DNA of 64,000 nucleotides from Dolomitihabitans soli. GTDB lineage: Bacteria > Actinomycetota > Actinomycetes > Streptosporangiales > Streptosporangiaceae. How positions within the stretch are numbered: the stretch's first letter is position 1; each line of letters begins with the position of its first letter. A program made the position numbers and the translations under genes. Shown here in pieces: positions 33,007 through 41,649 of the stretch. The notes under the pieces are model-generated. The model worked only from the letters and a program-made list of their open reading frames with translations. It made no database searches and was not told the DNA's origin. The DNA lies in assembly GCF_022213955.1 (NCBI RefSeq), contig NZ_JAKNTW010000009.1, positions 149,580 through 213,579 on the forward strand, in the 5' to 3' direction.

Positions 33007-33455
33007 CGTCCTTCGAGGGGCCGATGCGGCTCGCCCTCGCCCAGGCCGGGCGGTCGGCCGCACTCGGCGAGGTCCCCGTGGGCGCTGTCGTGCTCGACAC
33101 CGACGGGACCGTGCTCGCCACCGCCGGCAACGACCGTGAGGCCGCCGCCGACCCGACCGCGCACGCAGAGATCCTCGCCCTCCGTACGGCGGCGCGCGCC
33201 CGTGGCGACTGGCGGCTCACCGGCTGCACCCTCGTCGTCACCCTGGAACCCTGCACCATGTGCGCCGGCGCCGCCGTACTGTCCCGTGTCGACCGAATCG
33301 TGTACGGCGCGATCGACGAGAAGGCCGGCGCGGTCGGTTCCCTGTGGGACGTCGTGCGCGACCGCAGGCTCAACCACCGCCCGGAGGTCATCCCCGGTGT
33401 CCTCGCCGACGAGTGCGCCGCCGTCCTCAGGGATTTCTTCGCCAGACGCAGGTAA
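33003..33455 (+). CDS. tadA: tRNA-specific adenosine deaminase
   Basis: 150 aa from GTG 33003. Zinc deaminase motifs TAHAEI (catalytic Glu, ligand His) and LEPCTMCAGA (two ligand Cys) are intact. RIVYGAIDEKAG and a C-terminal LRDFFARRR helix are typical of TadA. It converts A34 to inosine in tRNA-Arg(ACG), an essential decoding step. A start at MRLALAQA (33024) is possible. It lies 34 bp before a tRNA-Ser gene. Confidence 0.93.
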   Translation: MTSFEGPMRLALAQAGRSAALGEVPVGAVVLDTDGTVLATAGNDREAAADPTAHAEILALRTAARARGDWRLTGCTLVVTLEPCTMCAGAAVLSRVDRIVYGAIDEKAGAVGSLWDVVRDRRLNHRPEVIPGVLADECAAVLRDFFARRR

Positions 33456-33489
33456 CGACCACCCCTCGTTTTCCGGTAGGCTTCTCGAC

Positions 33490-33574
33490 GGTGGAGTCGC
33501 CTAGTGGCCGAGGGCGCACGCCTCGAAAGCGTGTGAAGGGCAACCTTCCGTGGGTTCAAATCCCACCTCCACCG
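33490..33574 (+). tRNA. tRNA-Ser (anticodon CGA)
   Basis: 85-nt type II tRNA. Acceptor GGTGGAG/CTCCACC with discriminator G, anticodon stem CACGC/GCGTG, loop CTCGAAA with CGA at 33524-33526, long variable arm (GAAGG...CCTTC) and T-arm GTGGG-TTCAAAT-CCCAC. CCA is not encoded. Reads UCG codons. Confidence 0.96.
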
Positions 33575-33598
33575 CCACGCTCACCCGTAGTGACACCG

Positions 33599-33627
33599 AA
33601 GCCCGTTCCCCATGGGAGCGGGCTTCT
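33599..33627 (+). terminator. Terminator after tRNA-Ser(CGA)
   Basis: AAGCCCGTTCCC (33599-33610) and GGGAGCGGGCTT (33614-33625) form a 12-bp stem with one G-T pair, followed by CTTC. It lies 25 bp after the tRNA. Confidence 0.65.
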
Positions 33628-33857
33628 TCGCGTCCGGGTCCCGGTGCCTTGCTGTGGTCCCGGTTACGAAGGACCAGGCCGTCAACCGCACGAAGCAAGG
33701 TCGTCCCGTCAGACTGACTGGACGCGAACGGTGCAGCCCCGCCGCCTGCCTTGCCCGCGGAAGTCATCGGTTACGCTGCCCGATGCTTGCCGCGGGAGAC
33801 CGCGGAATCGGGTGGTCACTGACCTTTCTTCCAGGGCCGGCGTGAGGACGCTGCGGA

Positions 33858-34160
33858 TCACGGGGCAGGGGGGAGCTCCAGGACGCGGGCGTGCAGGACG
33901 GAGCGCTGGTGGAGGGCGGCGCGGAGGGCGCGGTGCAGGCCGTCCTCCAGGTAGTACTCGTCCTGCCAGAAGACCACGTGCGGAAAGAGATCCCCGTAGA
34001 ACGTGGAGTCCTTGGCGAGGAGTGAGTGGAGGTCGAGCACCGCCTTCGTGGTGATCAGGGAGTCGAGCCGGACCTGTCGTGGAGGTATCTGGGCCCACTC
34101 GCGATGCGAGAGTCCGTGTTCGGGATAAGGCCGTCCGTCGCCGACCAGCTTGAAGATCAC
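33858..34160 (-). CDS. Conserved hypothetical protein, ParB/Srx-like pattern
   Basis: 100 aa. The order is a short N-terminus, RQVRLDSLITTKAVLDL, then FPHVVFWQDEYYLEDGLHRALRAALHQ. The motif 'basic residue - VRLDSL' followed by 'YLEDGLHRALRA' recalls small ParB/sulfiredoxin-like nuclease folds, in which GxHR contacts phosphate. The match is weak and function is unknown. Downstream of the metallopeptidase pair on the same strand. Confidence 0.65.
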   Translation of the reverse strand: MIFKLVGDGRPYPEHGLSHREWAQIPPRQVRLDSLITTKAVLDLHSLLAKDSTFYGDLFPHVVFWQDEYYLEDGLHRALRAALHQRSVLHARVLELPPAP

Positions 34161-34218
34161 GCTATGAAGTTTATGAGAAGATCCGCATGCTCCGCTTCTC
34201 CGGGGGTCTTTCGGCAGG

Positions 34219-35052
34219 TCAGATCGGCTGGGAGAAGGTGTCGCAGGCGGCGGGATCGCCGCTCTGGTAGCCCGTCTTGAACCATTTCACGCGTTGCTCG
34301 GAACTGCCGTGGGTGAACGCCTCCGGGTCGATCCGGCCCTGCGTGCGTTCCTGGATCCGGTCGTCGCCGACCGCCGCGGCGGCGCTCAGCGCCTCCTCGA
34401 TGTCCGCGTCGGTGAACCTCCTCGTGTAGAACCCGGTCTGCACCGCGTTGTCGGCCCAGACACCCGCGTAGCAGTCGGCCTGGAGCTCCAGCCGTACGGA
34501 GTCCTCCCTCGGGGTGCCCACCAGGTTCTGCACGTGGTGACCGTACTCGTGGCCGATCACGTACGCCTGGGCGAACGGGCCGCCCTTCGCGCCGAAGCGG
34601 CTCTGGAGCTGGTCGAAGAAGGTCAGGTCGAGGTAGACGCGCCGGTCGCGGGGGCAGTAGAACGGGCCGACGGAGGAGTCGGCCGCGCCGCAGCCGGTCT
34701 GCACGTTGCCGGAGAACAGGACGGTTTTGGCCGGTTGGTAAGAGCCTTGTGCGAAGGCGCCGGCCCAGTACGCCTGGATGCTGTTGACGACCCCGACGAC
34801 CCGGCACTTCTCCGACTGGTCGGCGTCCTGGCCGGTTCTGCACTCGGTGTTCAGGTTGGACGTGGGTTCCAGCCCGGCCGGCTCCCCGCCCGTGAGGTCA
34901 CCCGGGTCGAGGCCGAGGAGCAGGGCCGCGATCAGCGCGATGATCCCGGTGAGGCCGCCGCCGATGGCCAGTCCGCCCCTGCGGAATCCGCCGCGTCCGC
35001 CGGCGTCCTCCACCTGTGAACTGTCGAGTTTGGCGTCGTCCCTGAAGTCCAT
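34219..35052 (-). CDS. Neutral zinc metallopeptidase (YpfJ family), copy 1
   Basis: 277 aa: a cytoplasmic start (MDFRDDAKL), a Gly-rich segment, one transmembrane helix (IIALIAALLLGL), then the extracellular domain with zinc motif HEYGHH and the downstream ELQADCYAGVWA (Glu third ligand). Paired Cys residues (TECRTG, KCRVV) probably form disulfides. Starts at M35052; the frame is open to 35094. A second copy lies 44 bp upstream on the same strand. Substrate unknown. Confidence 0.9.
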   Translation of the reverse strand: MDFRDDAKLDSSQVEDAGGRGGFRRGGLAIGGGLTGIIALIAALLLGLDPGDLTGGEPAGLEPTSNLNTECRTGQDADQSEKCRVVGVVNSIQAYWAGAFAQGSYQPAKTVLFSGNVQTGCGAADSSVGPFYCPRDRRVYLDLTFFDQLQSRFGAKGGPFAQAYVIGHEYGHHVQNLVGTPREDSVRLELQADCYAGVWADNAVQTGFYTRRFTDADIEEALSAAAAVGDDRIQERTQGRIDPEAFTHGSSEQRVKWFKTGYQSGDPAACDTFSQPI

Positions 35053-35096
35053 GGCTCCTCCTGCGAGGAAACTGCCCTGGTCAGGGGGAGGCATGC

Positions 35097-35906
35097 TCAG
35101 ATGTCGCCGGAGAAGGTGTCGCAGCGCATCGGATCACCGCTCTGGTAGCCGAGGGTGAACCACTTCACGCGCTGGTCGAAGGCGCCGCGCACGAACCAGT
35201 CGGGGTCGCGCGGCGGGCCGGACGGCCTGCCGAACATGGCCGCGCCGACGGCCTTGGCCGCCTGGAACGCCTGCCGGATGTCGTTGGACGAGAACGGTTC
35301 GACGTAGAAACCGGACTGGACGGCATTCTTCGCCCAGGTCCCCGCGAAACAGTCGGCCTGCAGTTCCATCCTCAGGGAGTCGCCCTGCGGCATGCCGAGC
35401 TGGCCCTGCACGTGATGCCCGAACTCGTGGGCGACGATGTACGCCTCCGCGAGCGGGCCGCCCCTGACGCCGTGGTCGCGCTGGAGGGCCTCGAAGAAGG
35501 GCCGGTAGAGATAGACCCGGCGGTTGGCGGGACAGTAGAACGGGCCGCCGGTCGACGTGGTGCGCCCGCACGGCGTGTCGATCGTCTCGGTGAACAGGAC
35601 GGGCTGCGCGGGCCGGTACGACTGGTCGCCGGGCTCGTCGAAGTCCCTGGTCCAGTACGCCTGGACGTTGTCGACGATGCGCATGATCCGGCAGTCGTCG
35701 GTCAGGCACTGGCCGGCCTGGGCGCCGCTCAACCGAGCCGGCTGCGGTGGCTGTTCCTCCTCGGGGGCTGGGCCGGGGTCGAGGCCGAGGAAGGCGAGCA
35801 TGACGACCCCGAGCGCGAGGGCGAGCACCTGCCCCGCCCTCGTCACCGCCTCGCCCCTCAGCCCGCGCGGCCGGGTCCCGCTCCCGGGGGTGTCATCCAG
35901 AGCCAT
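35097..35906 (-). CDS. Neutral zinc metallopeptidase (YpfJ family), copy 2
   Basis: 269 aa with the same plan as copy 1: transmembrane helix (LALALGVVMLAFLGL), Pro-rich linker, zinc motif HEFGHH and ELQADCFAGTWA, and the shared ending RVKWFTLGYQSGDP. The N-terminal regions differ, so the duplication is old. The two genes are tandem and probably co-transcribed. Confidence 0.9.
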   Translation of the reverse strand: MALDDTPGSGTRPRGLRGEAVTRAGQVLALALGVVMLAFLGLDPGPAPEEEQPPQPARLSGAQAGQCLTDDCRIMRIVDNVQAYWTRDFDEPGDQSYRPAQPVLFTETIDTPCGRTTSTGGPFYCPANRRVYLYRPFFEALQRDHGVRGGPLAEAYIVAHEFGHHVQGQLGMPQGDSLRMELQADCFAGTWAKNAVQSGFYVEPFSSNDIRQAFQAAKAVGAAMFGRPSGPPRDPDWFVRGAFDQRVKWFTLGYQSGDPMRCDTFSGDI

Positions 35907-36148
35907 CCTCCGACGTCCCTCACTGTCGCCTTACGACTACCCAGGGTAACTTCCCTGAACGCCAGGAGTTACGCGGTTCCGTACGTCAAGGGGCCCGGCG
36001 TTGCCGGGGCACGCTGAACCAGTTGCCCCGAGTCGTCACGGAATCGCGTACGGGTCACGGGTTCGGTGTCGGCTCCTGCGATCGGCGAGGCATCGCCTCT
36101 GAGAGTGATCGTCCGGCTACCGTGGGTCCGGCAGGAGGCCAGGAGGAG

Positions 36149-36745
36149 GTGGCGGTATTGCCGGACGGAGACGACTATCCACCCGGCTACTACGTTCGCA
36201 GCGGTCCCGAACCTCCGGTGGGACGAGGCGTGCCGGTCTGGCCTCGGGCGGGCCGGCGGCGGGGGCCGTTGCTCACGCCCCTCCTGCTGGCTCTGTCGGC
36301 GGGGGCCAACGTGTGGCTCGGCGTGCTGCTGCACCGCGAACAACCACCTGCGGCGGCGGCCGTCTCCTCCCCCAAGCCCCCTCCTCATGGCGGGCGGATG
36401 GCGTCGCCGGTGACCATCCCGCCGGCGGTGGCCGAACCCATGCCCAGGGCCGTCAGGGAGAAGATGTCGGCGCGCCGGGTGATGATCCCCCGCGGACGAC
36501 CTCTCCCGGCCCGGCGCCCGCCCGCCGTCGGTCCCGCCGGTCCCGCGCGCGGGCGGTCCGTGGACACGTCGCTCCGGCTTGAGACGATCTGCGATGACTA
36601 CGACGGGGTCATCGCCGGGGCCTGCCGAACGGCCCTCGCGGACGACGGGCCCGGACTCGGGCTCTCCATGATCCCGCGCGCCTGCCATCACGCGACCCTG
36701 GGGCTGGCCGACCGCCTCTGGCCCTTGCCCTGGTGCCACCGCTGA
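36149..36745 (+). CDS. Hypothetical single-pass membrane protein, Pro/Arg-rich
   Basis: 198 aa from GTG 36149 (GGAGG 10 nt upstream; frame open to 36023). N-terminal DGDDYPPGYYVRSGP, one hydrophobic helix (LLTPLLLALSAGANVWLGVLL), a Pro/Arg-rich middle and a C-terminal part with four Cys (ICDDYDG, GACRTAL, RACHHA, WCHR). Not recognised. It could be a small cell-surface protein; expression is plausible but unproven. Confidence 0.45.
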   Translation: MAVLPDGDDYPPGYYVRSGPEPPVGRGVPVWPRAGRRRGPLLTPLLLALSAGANVWLGVLLHREQPPAAAAVSSPKPPPHGGRMASPVTIPPAVAEPMPRAVREKMSARRVMIPRGRPLPARRPPAVGPAGPARGRSVDTSLRLETICDDYDGVIAGACRTALADDGPGLGLSMIPRACHHATLGLADRLWPLPWCHR

Positions 36746-36913
36746 GCTTGGCCGGCTGCGCATCGACCTGGAACGGGCTCGGGATGAGGCACGGGGCCTG
36801 TTGGGCGTTACCCGCCGGCTCGGGGATGAGCCGGATGGGGTCGGGCAGACGCGACCGGAGATCGTCCTGCTTGGTCGCGGCAGCGACGATCCGTGCTGTC
36901 CTAGCCTGGGCAC

Positions 36914-37753
36914 ATGTCGGAGTATGTGTGGAGGCGGGCGGCGCCGGTGCTACGCGGGCTGGTGTCCGGGTACTCGGGGTATCGCTGGTCCGGTGCGCCG
37001 GGGCTGCATCATGGGCTGCCGTCCACGCATCTGACGCTCATCATCTGCCTGTCCGGCACGCTCGACTTCGTCGGACGTCGGCCCGCGTCCTTCGTGTCCG
37101 TGGCCGGCGGGTTGCACGACGATCCGGTCGTGATGTCGCACGACGGCCGGCAGCACGGCCTACAACTGGATGTGACCTGGCGAGGCGCCCGGACCTTGCT
37201 GGGACTGCCGGCCGGCGAGTTGGCCGGTGACGTGGTCGGTCTGCCGGATCTGCTCGGCGATCGGGCCGGTGAGCTGGTCGAACGGCTGGCCGCCGCGCCG
37301 ACGTGGCGGCACCGGTTCCGGCTGCTGGACACCACGCTGTCCGGGCTGGTCGACGACGGCCGCGGCGAGCCGCCGGCCGAGGTGGTGCAGGCGTGGCGGC
37401 GGCTGACCGAGACCTCCGGGAACCTGCGGATCGGCGCGCTTGCCCGGGAGGTGGGCTGGAGTCGCCGACACCTCAACAACCGGTTCCAGCGTGAGATCGG
37501 CCTGCCACCGAAGGCGGCGGCCCGGGTGATCCGGTTCGAACGCGCCCGGCGCCTGCTGCGCTCCCCGCCCCGGCTGTCGCTGGCCGACACCGCGGTCCAG
37601 TGCGGCTACGTCGATCAGGCCCACCTGGCGCGGGACTTCCGCGCCCTGGGCGACCTCACCGCGACGCAATGGCTCGCGGAGTTCCCATCCGTACAAGACG
37701 TGGACGCGGCCCTGGGCGACGATGGGCCGCATGACGCAGACCAGCAGTACTGA
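36914..37753 (+). CDS. AraC-family transcriptional regulator
   Basis: 279 aa. N-terminal sensing domain (beta-rich, up to about 150) and C-terminal double HTH (RIGALAREVGWSRRHLNNRFQREIGLPPKAAARVIRFERA...DTAVQCGYVDQAHLARDFRALG). The following VOC gene starts inside its 3' end, so co-expression is likely. Such AraC/VOC pairs are common in actinobacteria, often linked to resistance or degradation. Confidence 0.9.
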   Translation: MSEYVWRRAAPVLRGLVSGYSGYRWSGAPGLHHGLPSTHLTLIICLSGTLDFVGRRPASFVSVAGGLHDDPVVMSHDGRQHGLQLDVTWRGARTLLGLPAGELAGDVVGLPDLLGDRAGELVERLAAAPTWRHRFRLLDTTLSGLVDDGRGEPPAEVVQAWRRLTETSGNLRIGALAREVGWSRRHLNNRFQREIGLPPKAAARVIRFERARRLLRSPPRLSLADTAVQCGYVDQAHLARDFRALGDLTATQWLAEFPSVQDVDAALGDDGPHDADQQY

Positions 37754-38129
37754 CCGTCCCTCAGTGTGGCCCTGCCTGTCCTTCCGCGACGCGGACGCTG
37801 CGATCGGCTTCCTCGTCGACGCGTTCGGATTCGTGGAGCGGACCCGCCGTAGCGACGACGACACCCTGCATGTGGAGATCGGCTGGCCATCCGGTGCCGG
37901 CGGGATCATGATCGGCGCGGTCGACGCGGCCGACGAGTGCGCCCAGCCGTCCGGCGGCGGCTCGATCTACGTCGTGACCGACGACCCGGACGCCGTCTAC
38001 GCCCGCGCGACCGCGTCCGGAGCGAAGGTCGTACGGGAGATCAAGGACGAGGACTACGGGAACCGTATTTTCACCGTGCGCGACCTGGAGGGCAACCTCT
38101 GGAGCTTCGGTACCTATCCCGGCTGCTAG
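37722..38129 (+). CDS. VOC-family (glyoxalase/dioxygenase superfamily) protein 1
   Basis: 135 aa forming one beta-alpha-beta-beta-beta pair: WPCLSFRDADAAIGFLVDAFGF and VVTDDPDAVYARATASGAKVV, ending FTVRDLEGNLWSFGTY. It overlaps the AraC gene by 32 bp (alternative start 37731). Function within the VOC superfamily cannot be assigned from sequence alone. Confidence 0.82.
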   Translation: MGRMTQTSSTDRPSVWPCLSFRDADAAIGFLVDAFGFVERTRRSDDDTLHVEIGWPSGAGGIMIGAVDAADECAQPSGGGSIYVVTDDPDAVYARATASGAKVVREIKDEDYGNRIFTVRDLEGNLWSFGTYPGC

Positions 38130-38169
38130 GGCATGTTCACGTAGGGAGTCTCATCGTTTGGAGTCGTCG

Positions 38170-38517
38170 ATGGCCGTTCGCCGTGTCGTGCCCAACGTCC
38201 GGTCAGAGGCTGTGCCGGAGAGCCGGGAGTTCTATGGGCTGCTGGGCTTCGAAGAGGTCATGAACCTCGGCTGGATCGTCACGCTCGCTTCCCCGTCCAG
38301 CCCGACAGCGCAGGTCAGCTTCATTGCCGGCGACAAGACCGCATCGGTCACCCCCGACCTGAGCGTCGAGGTGGACGATGTCGACGCGGCCTATGCGGTC
38401 ATGCGGGAGAGCGGGGCGGAGATCGTGCATCCCTTGCAGGACGAGGAGTGGGGAGTGCGCCGGTTCTTCGTCCGCGACCCCAACGGCCGAGTGGTCAACG
38501 TGCTGGGCCACCGCTGA
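38170..38517 (+). CDS. VOC-family protein 2
   Basis: 115 aa from ATG 38170 (GGAG 6 nt upstream). Two halves of a VOC module: VVPNVRSEAVPESREFYGLLGFEEV and EVDDVDAAYAVMRESGAEIVHPLQ...FFVRDPNGRVVNVLGH. It lies 40 bp after VOC protein 1. Similar to bleomycin-resistance/dioxygenase-like small proteins; no specific substrate. Confidence 0.82.
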   Translation: MAVRRVVPNVRSEAVPESREFYGLLGFEEVMNLGWIVTLASPSSPTAQVSFIAGDKTASVTPDLSVEVDDVDAAYAVMRESGAEIVHPLQDEEWGVRRFFVRDPNGRVVNVLGHR

Positions 38518-38557
38518 CACCCCTCCCGCACCATCACGCTCTCGCACCATCGCAGGC

Positions 38558-39562
38558 TCAGCCCTGAGCCGCCGGTCCGGCCGCCAGCAGTGCCACGGCG
38601 AGCGGCAAGCGCTCGTACAGCACCTGGTGGCCGTGCCGGCGTGAGGTCAGCAGCCCGGCGTCGCGCAGCACCGACAGGTGGGCCGACACGGAGGACGGCG
38701 CCATGGAGTGGCGAGCGGCGAGCGCCGTCGTCGAGGCGGGTCCGTCCAGGTCGGCGAGGATGGCGGCCCGGGTCCGGCCGACGAGCCGGACGAGCGCGCT
38801 CGTCACCCCCGCGGCGGGGTCCTGCCACAGCGTGCCCACGCCCCTGGCCGGGTAGATCACCGTGGGTTGCCACGGCGCGGCGAAGCCGCTCACCACGTCT
38901 GGCCAGACGAAGACGCTGGGCACCATCAACACGCCCCGGCCGTCCGCCTGCTGTGCCGCCGGGTAGTCGTGCGGGGTGTGGTGGACGAGGGTGTGATCCG
39001 TCCAGGCCAGATCCGGATGCAGGTCGGCGAAGAGCGCCTCCCACCCGCCTGCCGCCAGCCGTCCTGACCGGTAGGCGATGTCCGCCTCCAGCAGGGCCCG
39101 CACCCCGGACCAGTGCGGTGCCAGCAGCGCATGCCAGGCACGCTCGGTGAGATCGGCCAGCTCCCGTACCGCTCGCGCGGGGTCGGCGAGCGCCCGCCTG
39201 CCTTCCGGAGATTCGGTGGCGCCCGGTGTGCACGCCAGCGAGCGGGCCATCTCCGTATGTGCCATGGCGGGGTCGGTGGACCGCATACGGGCCAGTTCGT
39301 CGGCGAACGAGGCGGACGGCACCTCGGGCGGTGCTCCGAGGAAGTCCGGCGTGTACCCGCCACGCGGCGGCATGAACAGCCACATGCGGGCCAGGTCGAG
39401 TCCCGCCACAGCGGCCTGCATGCGCCGCAGCCACGCACGGTGGTAGCCGTGCCGCTCCGGCCGCCGCAGCATTCGCAGCGCCTCATGCGTCTGGCAGAGC
39501 GGTGAGACCGCGAACCGGCATCGCAGCACATCCTCGACGCCGAGACGCATCCGCAGCGGCAC
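38558..39562 (-). CDS. ArsR-type winged-helix regulator with large N-terminal domain
   Basis: 334 aa from GTG 39562 (GGGAGGG site). Residues 1-245 are an uncharacterised domain (LRCRFAVSPLCQTHEALRML start) seen in actinobacterial ArsR-like regulators. Residues 250-325 are an ArsR HTH (TALAARHSMAPSSVSAHLSVLRDAGLLTSRRHGHQVLYER). No metal-binding Cys pair is present, so it is unlikely to be a metal sensor. It is divergent from an MFS exporter gene, its likely target. Confidence 0.85.
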   Translation of the reverse strand: MPLRMRLGVEDVLRCRFAVSPLCQTHEALRMLRRPERHGYHRAWLRRMQAAVAGLDLARMWLFMPPRGGYTPDFLGAPPEVPSASFADELARMRSTDPAMAHTEMARSLACTPGATESPEGRRALADPARAVRELADLTERAWHALLAPHWSGVRALLEADIAYRSGRLAAGGWEALFADLHPDLAWTDHTLVHHTPHDYPAAQQADGRGVLMVPSVFVWPDVVSGFAAPWQPTVIYPARGVGTLWQDPAAGVTSALVRLVGRTRAAILADLDGPASTTALAARHSMAPSSVSAHLSVLRDAGLLTSRRHGHQVLYERLPLAVALLAAGPAAQG

Positions 39563-39644
39563 CCGGCCCTCCCGGTCAGTTAGCGGTGATTCGTCCGTAT
39601 CCGAAAGAGTAGAAGGGGCGTCGCCGGTTCGGCACTCTTGCCGG

Positions 39645-40886
39645 GTGCCCCCATCCTCCTGCACCTCTGTCGTCTCCTGGCGCGCGGTCGCCGTGGTCGC
39701 GGCGCTCATGCTGGGTGCCTTCACCTTCAACACCACCGAGAACCTGCCGATCGGGCTGCTCGAACTCGTCTCCGCAGACCTGCGCGTGTCACCGTCAGCC
39801 GTCGGCCACCTGGTGACCTGGTACGGCCTGACGGTGGCGGTCCTGTCCCTGCCCGTCGCGCGGCTCACCCACCGGATCGCTCGCCGGTATCTGCTCGTCG
39901 GCCTGCTGGCCGTACTCGTCCTCGCGAGCCTGGTGCCGACGCTGGCGTCCTCCTACGGGGCGCTACTCGCAGCCCGGGTGGCGACCGCGTCCGCCCAGGC
40001 GCTCTTCTGGGCCGTGATGGGACCGGTGGCGGTGGGACTGTTCGCGCCGCGGATGCGCGGCCGGATCATCGGCGTGCTGTCCCTCGGTGGTTCGCTGGCC
40101 TCGGTGCTCGGCGTCCCGGCCGGTACCTGGCTGGGACGGCACGCCGGCTGGCAGGGCCCTTTCCTGGTGCTGGGCGGGCTCGCCCTCGTCTCGCTCGTCA
40201 TCGTCGCCGTCCTGCTGCCGACCTCGCGGCCCGAGGAGGGGCACGCAGCCCGCGGTGTCACCCCGGACCCCCGCCGGTTCGCGATCGTGCTGGCGACCAC
40301 GGTCCTGTCGGCGACCGGAGCGTTCGTGGCGTTCACCTATGTCGTGACGTTCCTCAGAGAAGCGAGCGGTTTCACCGGCGACTCGGTCAGCGCACTCCTG
40401 CTCGTGTTCGGCGTCGCAGGGATCACCGCGGTCATCCTGACCGGGCCGCTGCTCGACCGGTTCCCCCTCGCAACGCTGGCGGTTCCGGTGGCCGGGCAGG
40501 CGGTGGCGCTGCTCGCGCTGTCCGCCGCCGGTGACCTGCGGGTCGTGTCGGTCGCCATGCTGGCGCTGCTCGGGGCCTCGGTGGGGCCGGTCTTCATGGC
40601 CACCCAGAACCAGGTCCTGCGGGTGGCGCCGGGCCGTACGGAGATCGCCCTCGCCGCGAACTCGGCCGCCTTCAACGTGGGCGTGGCCGCGGGCGCCCTC
40701 GCCGGTGGGGTCATCCTGCCCCTCTTGGGGGTGCGCAGCGCCTTCCTCGCCGGCGGCCTGCTGACCGCGGGCGCGCTGGCCCTCGTGCTGCCCCTTCGGC
40801 CGGCGGCCGGGGGCGGCGGCAGCTCTCACGGCTCGGGACGGCTGCCCGGTCTGTGGCATCGGCTCGGGGATCGCATCGGTTCGTAG
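39645..40886 (+). CDS. MFS transporter, DHA1-type exporter
   Basis: 413 aa with 12 predicted helices. Loop 2-3 motif and the helix-5 PxG motif (LSLGGSLASVLGVPAGTWLG) resemble drug:H+ antiporters of the AraJ/Cmx type. N-terminal ENLPIGLLELVSADL is typical. GTG 39645 has no good ribosome-binding site, so the start is uncertain or the mRNA is near-leaderless. Divergent from the ArsR-type gene with 82 bp between starts. Confidence 0.87.
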   Translation: MPPSSCTSVVSWRAVAVVAALMLGAFTFNTTENLPIGLLELVSADLRVSPSAVGHLVTWYGLTVAVLSLPVARLTHRIARRYLLVGLLAVLVLASLVPTLASSYGALLAARVATASAQALFWAVMGPVAVGLFAPRMRGRIIGVLSLGGSLASVLGVPAGTWLGRHAGWQGPFLVLGGLALVSLVIVAVLLPTSRPEEGHAARGVTPDPRRFAIVLATTVLSATGAFVAFTYVVTFLREASGFTGDSVSALLLVFGVAGITAVILTGPLLDRFPLATLAVPVAGQAVALLALSAAGDLRVVSVAMLALLGASVGPVFMATQNQVLRVAPGRTEIALAANSAAFNVGVAAGALAGGVILPLLGVRSAFLAGGLLTAGALALVLPLRPAAGGGGSSHGSGRLPGLWHRLGDRIGS

Positions 40887-41085
40887 CAGGTTGGCGGGTC
40901 GCCTCACCTTTCGCGGGGTTGTGTCGTCGGACTGCTGAGACACCCTCCAACACGGAGGAAGGCTCAGCGACCCCGGCCGGGAAGCGGATCGCCGTCGAGA
41001 ACCCGCGTCGGAACGTGTGATCGTCCCCGCACCCACCAGGTCGCAAGCCTCAGAACCGCTGGAATCGAGAAAGGAAGACCTCGTG

Positions 41086-41592
41086 ATGTCCACACCCACG
41101 ACGGCCGAGCAGGACAACTTTCAGTCACGTCTGCCCGACCCCGTCCAGTTCTTTCCCGAGGTGGCGACAATCGCCGGAGCCATGACCAAGGCCACCCGGA
41201 ACGGTTCGATTCCGCAGACCACCGTCAACCTGGTGCAGCTCCGCGCCGGGCAGATCGTCGGCAGCACCTACCACGCCGTCCGGCAAACCGGCGAGCTCCG
41301 CAAAGCAGGGGAAACAGAGGAGCGCATCACCGCCGTGGCGTCATGGCAGGACGCCCCCTACTTCACCGACGCCGAACGGGTCGCTCTGGAGCTCGTGGAG
41401 GCGGTCCTCACCGCGAACCCGTTCGGGGAGCGAGTCCCCGACGAGCTGTACGCCAAGGCATCCGCCCACTACGACGACAAGGCGCTCTGGACGCTCACCC
41501 TGGCGATCGGCCAGATCTGCTTCTTCATCCCCGTCGCTCTCATCGCCAAGCCGATCCCTGGCAAGGCCCTCGGGAAGAACTACAGCAAGTAA
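41086..41592 (+). CDS. Carboxymuconolactone decarboxylase/AhpD-like protein lacking the CxxC motif
   Basis: 168-aa helical protein. Family AhpD proteins have GCxxC...H in the helix after the LR.SQ motif. Here the equivalent stretch is LRAGQIVGSTYHAVRQTGE, with Ser and His where the Cys pair would be. The hydroperoxidase chemistry is therefore probably absent. AAGGAAG precedes ATG 41086 (GTG 41083 also possible). Role unknown. Confidence 0.8.
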   Translation: MSTPTTAEQDNFQSRLPDPVQFFPEVATIAGAMTKATRNGSIPQTTVNLVQLRAGQIVGSTYHAVRQTGELRKAGETEERITAVASWQDAPYFTDAERVALELVEAVLTANPFGERVPDELYAKASAHYDDKALWTLTLAIGQICFFIPVALIAKPIPGKALGKNYSK

Positions 41593-41602
41593 CGCCGTAC
41601 AG

Positions 41603-41641
41603 GCTCAGGGCGAGTACACGCAACCGTGCCTCGCCCTGAGC
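41603..41641. terminator. Bidirectional 12-bp hairpin terminator
   Basis: GCTCAGGGCGAG (41603-41614) and CTCGCCCTGAGC (41630-41641) form a perfect 12-bp stem with a 15-nt loop between the convergent AhpD-like and monooxygenase genes. Confidence 0.75.
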
Positions 41642-41649
41642 TCGATCAC

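Noticed and set aside
36746..36913. Coiled-coil-like frame after the Pro/Arg-rich protein (LRIDLERARDEARGL)
   Set aside because: Short, no start, and could be chance coding-like sequence in GC-rich DNA.
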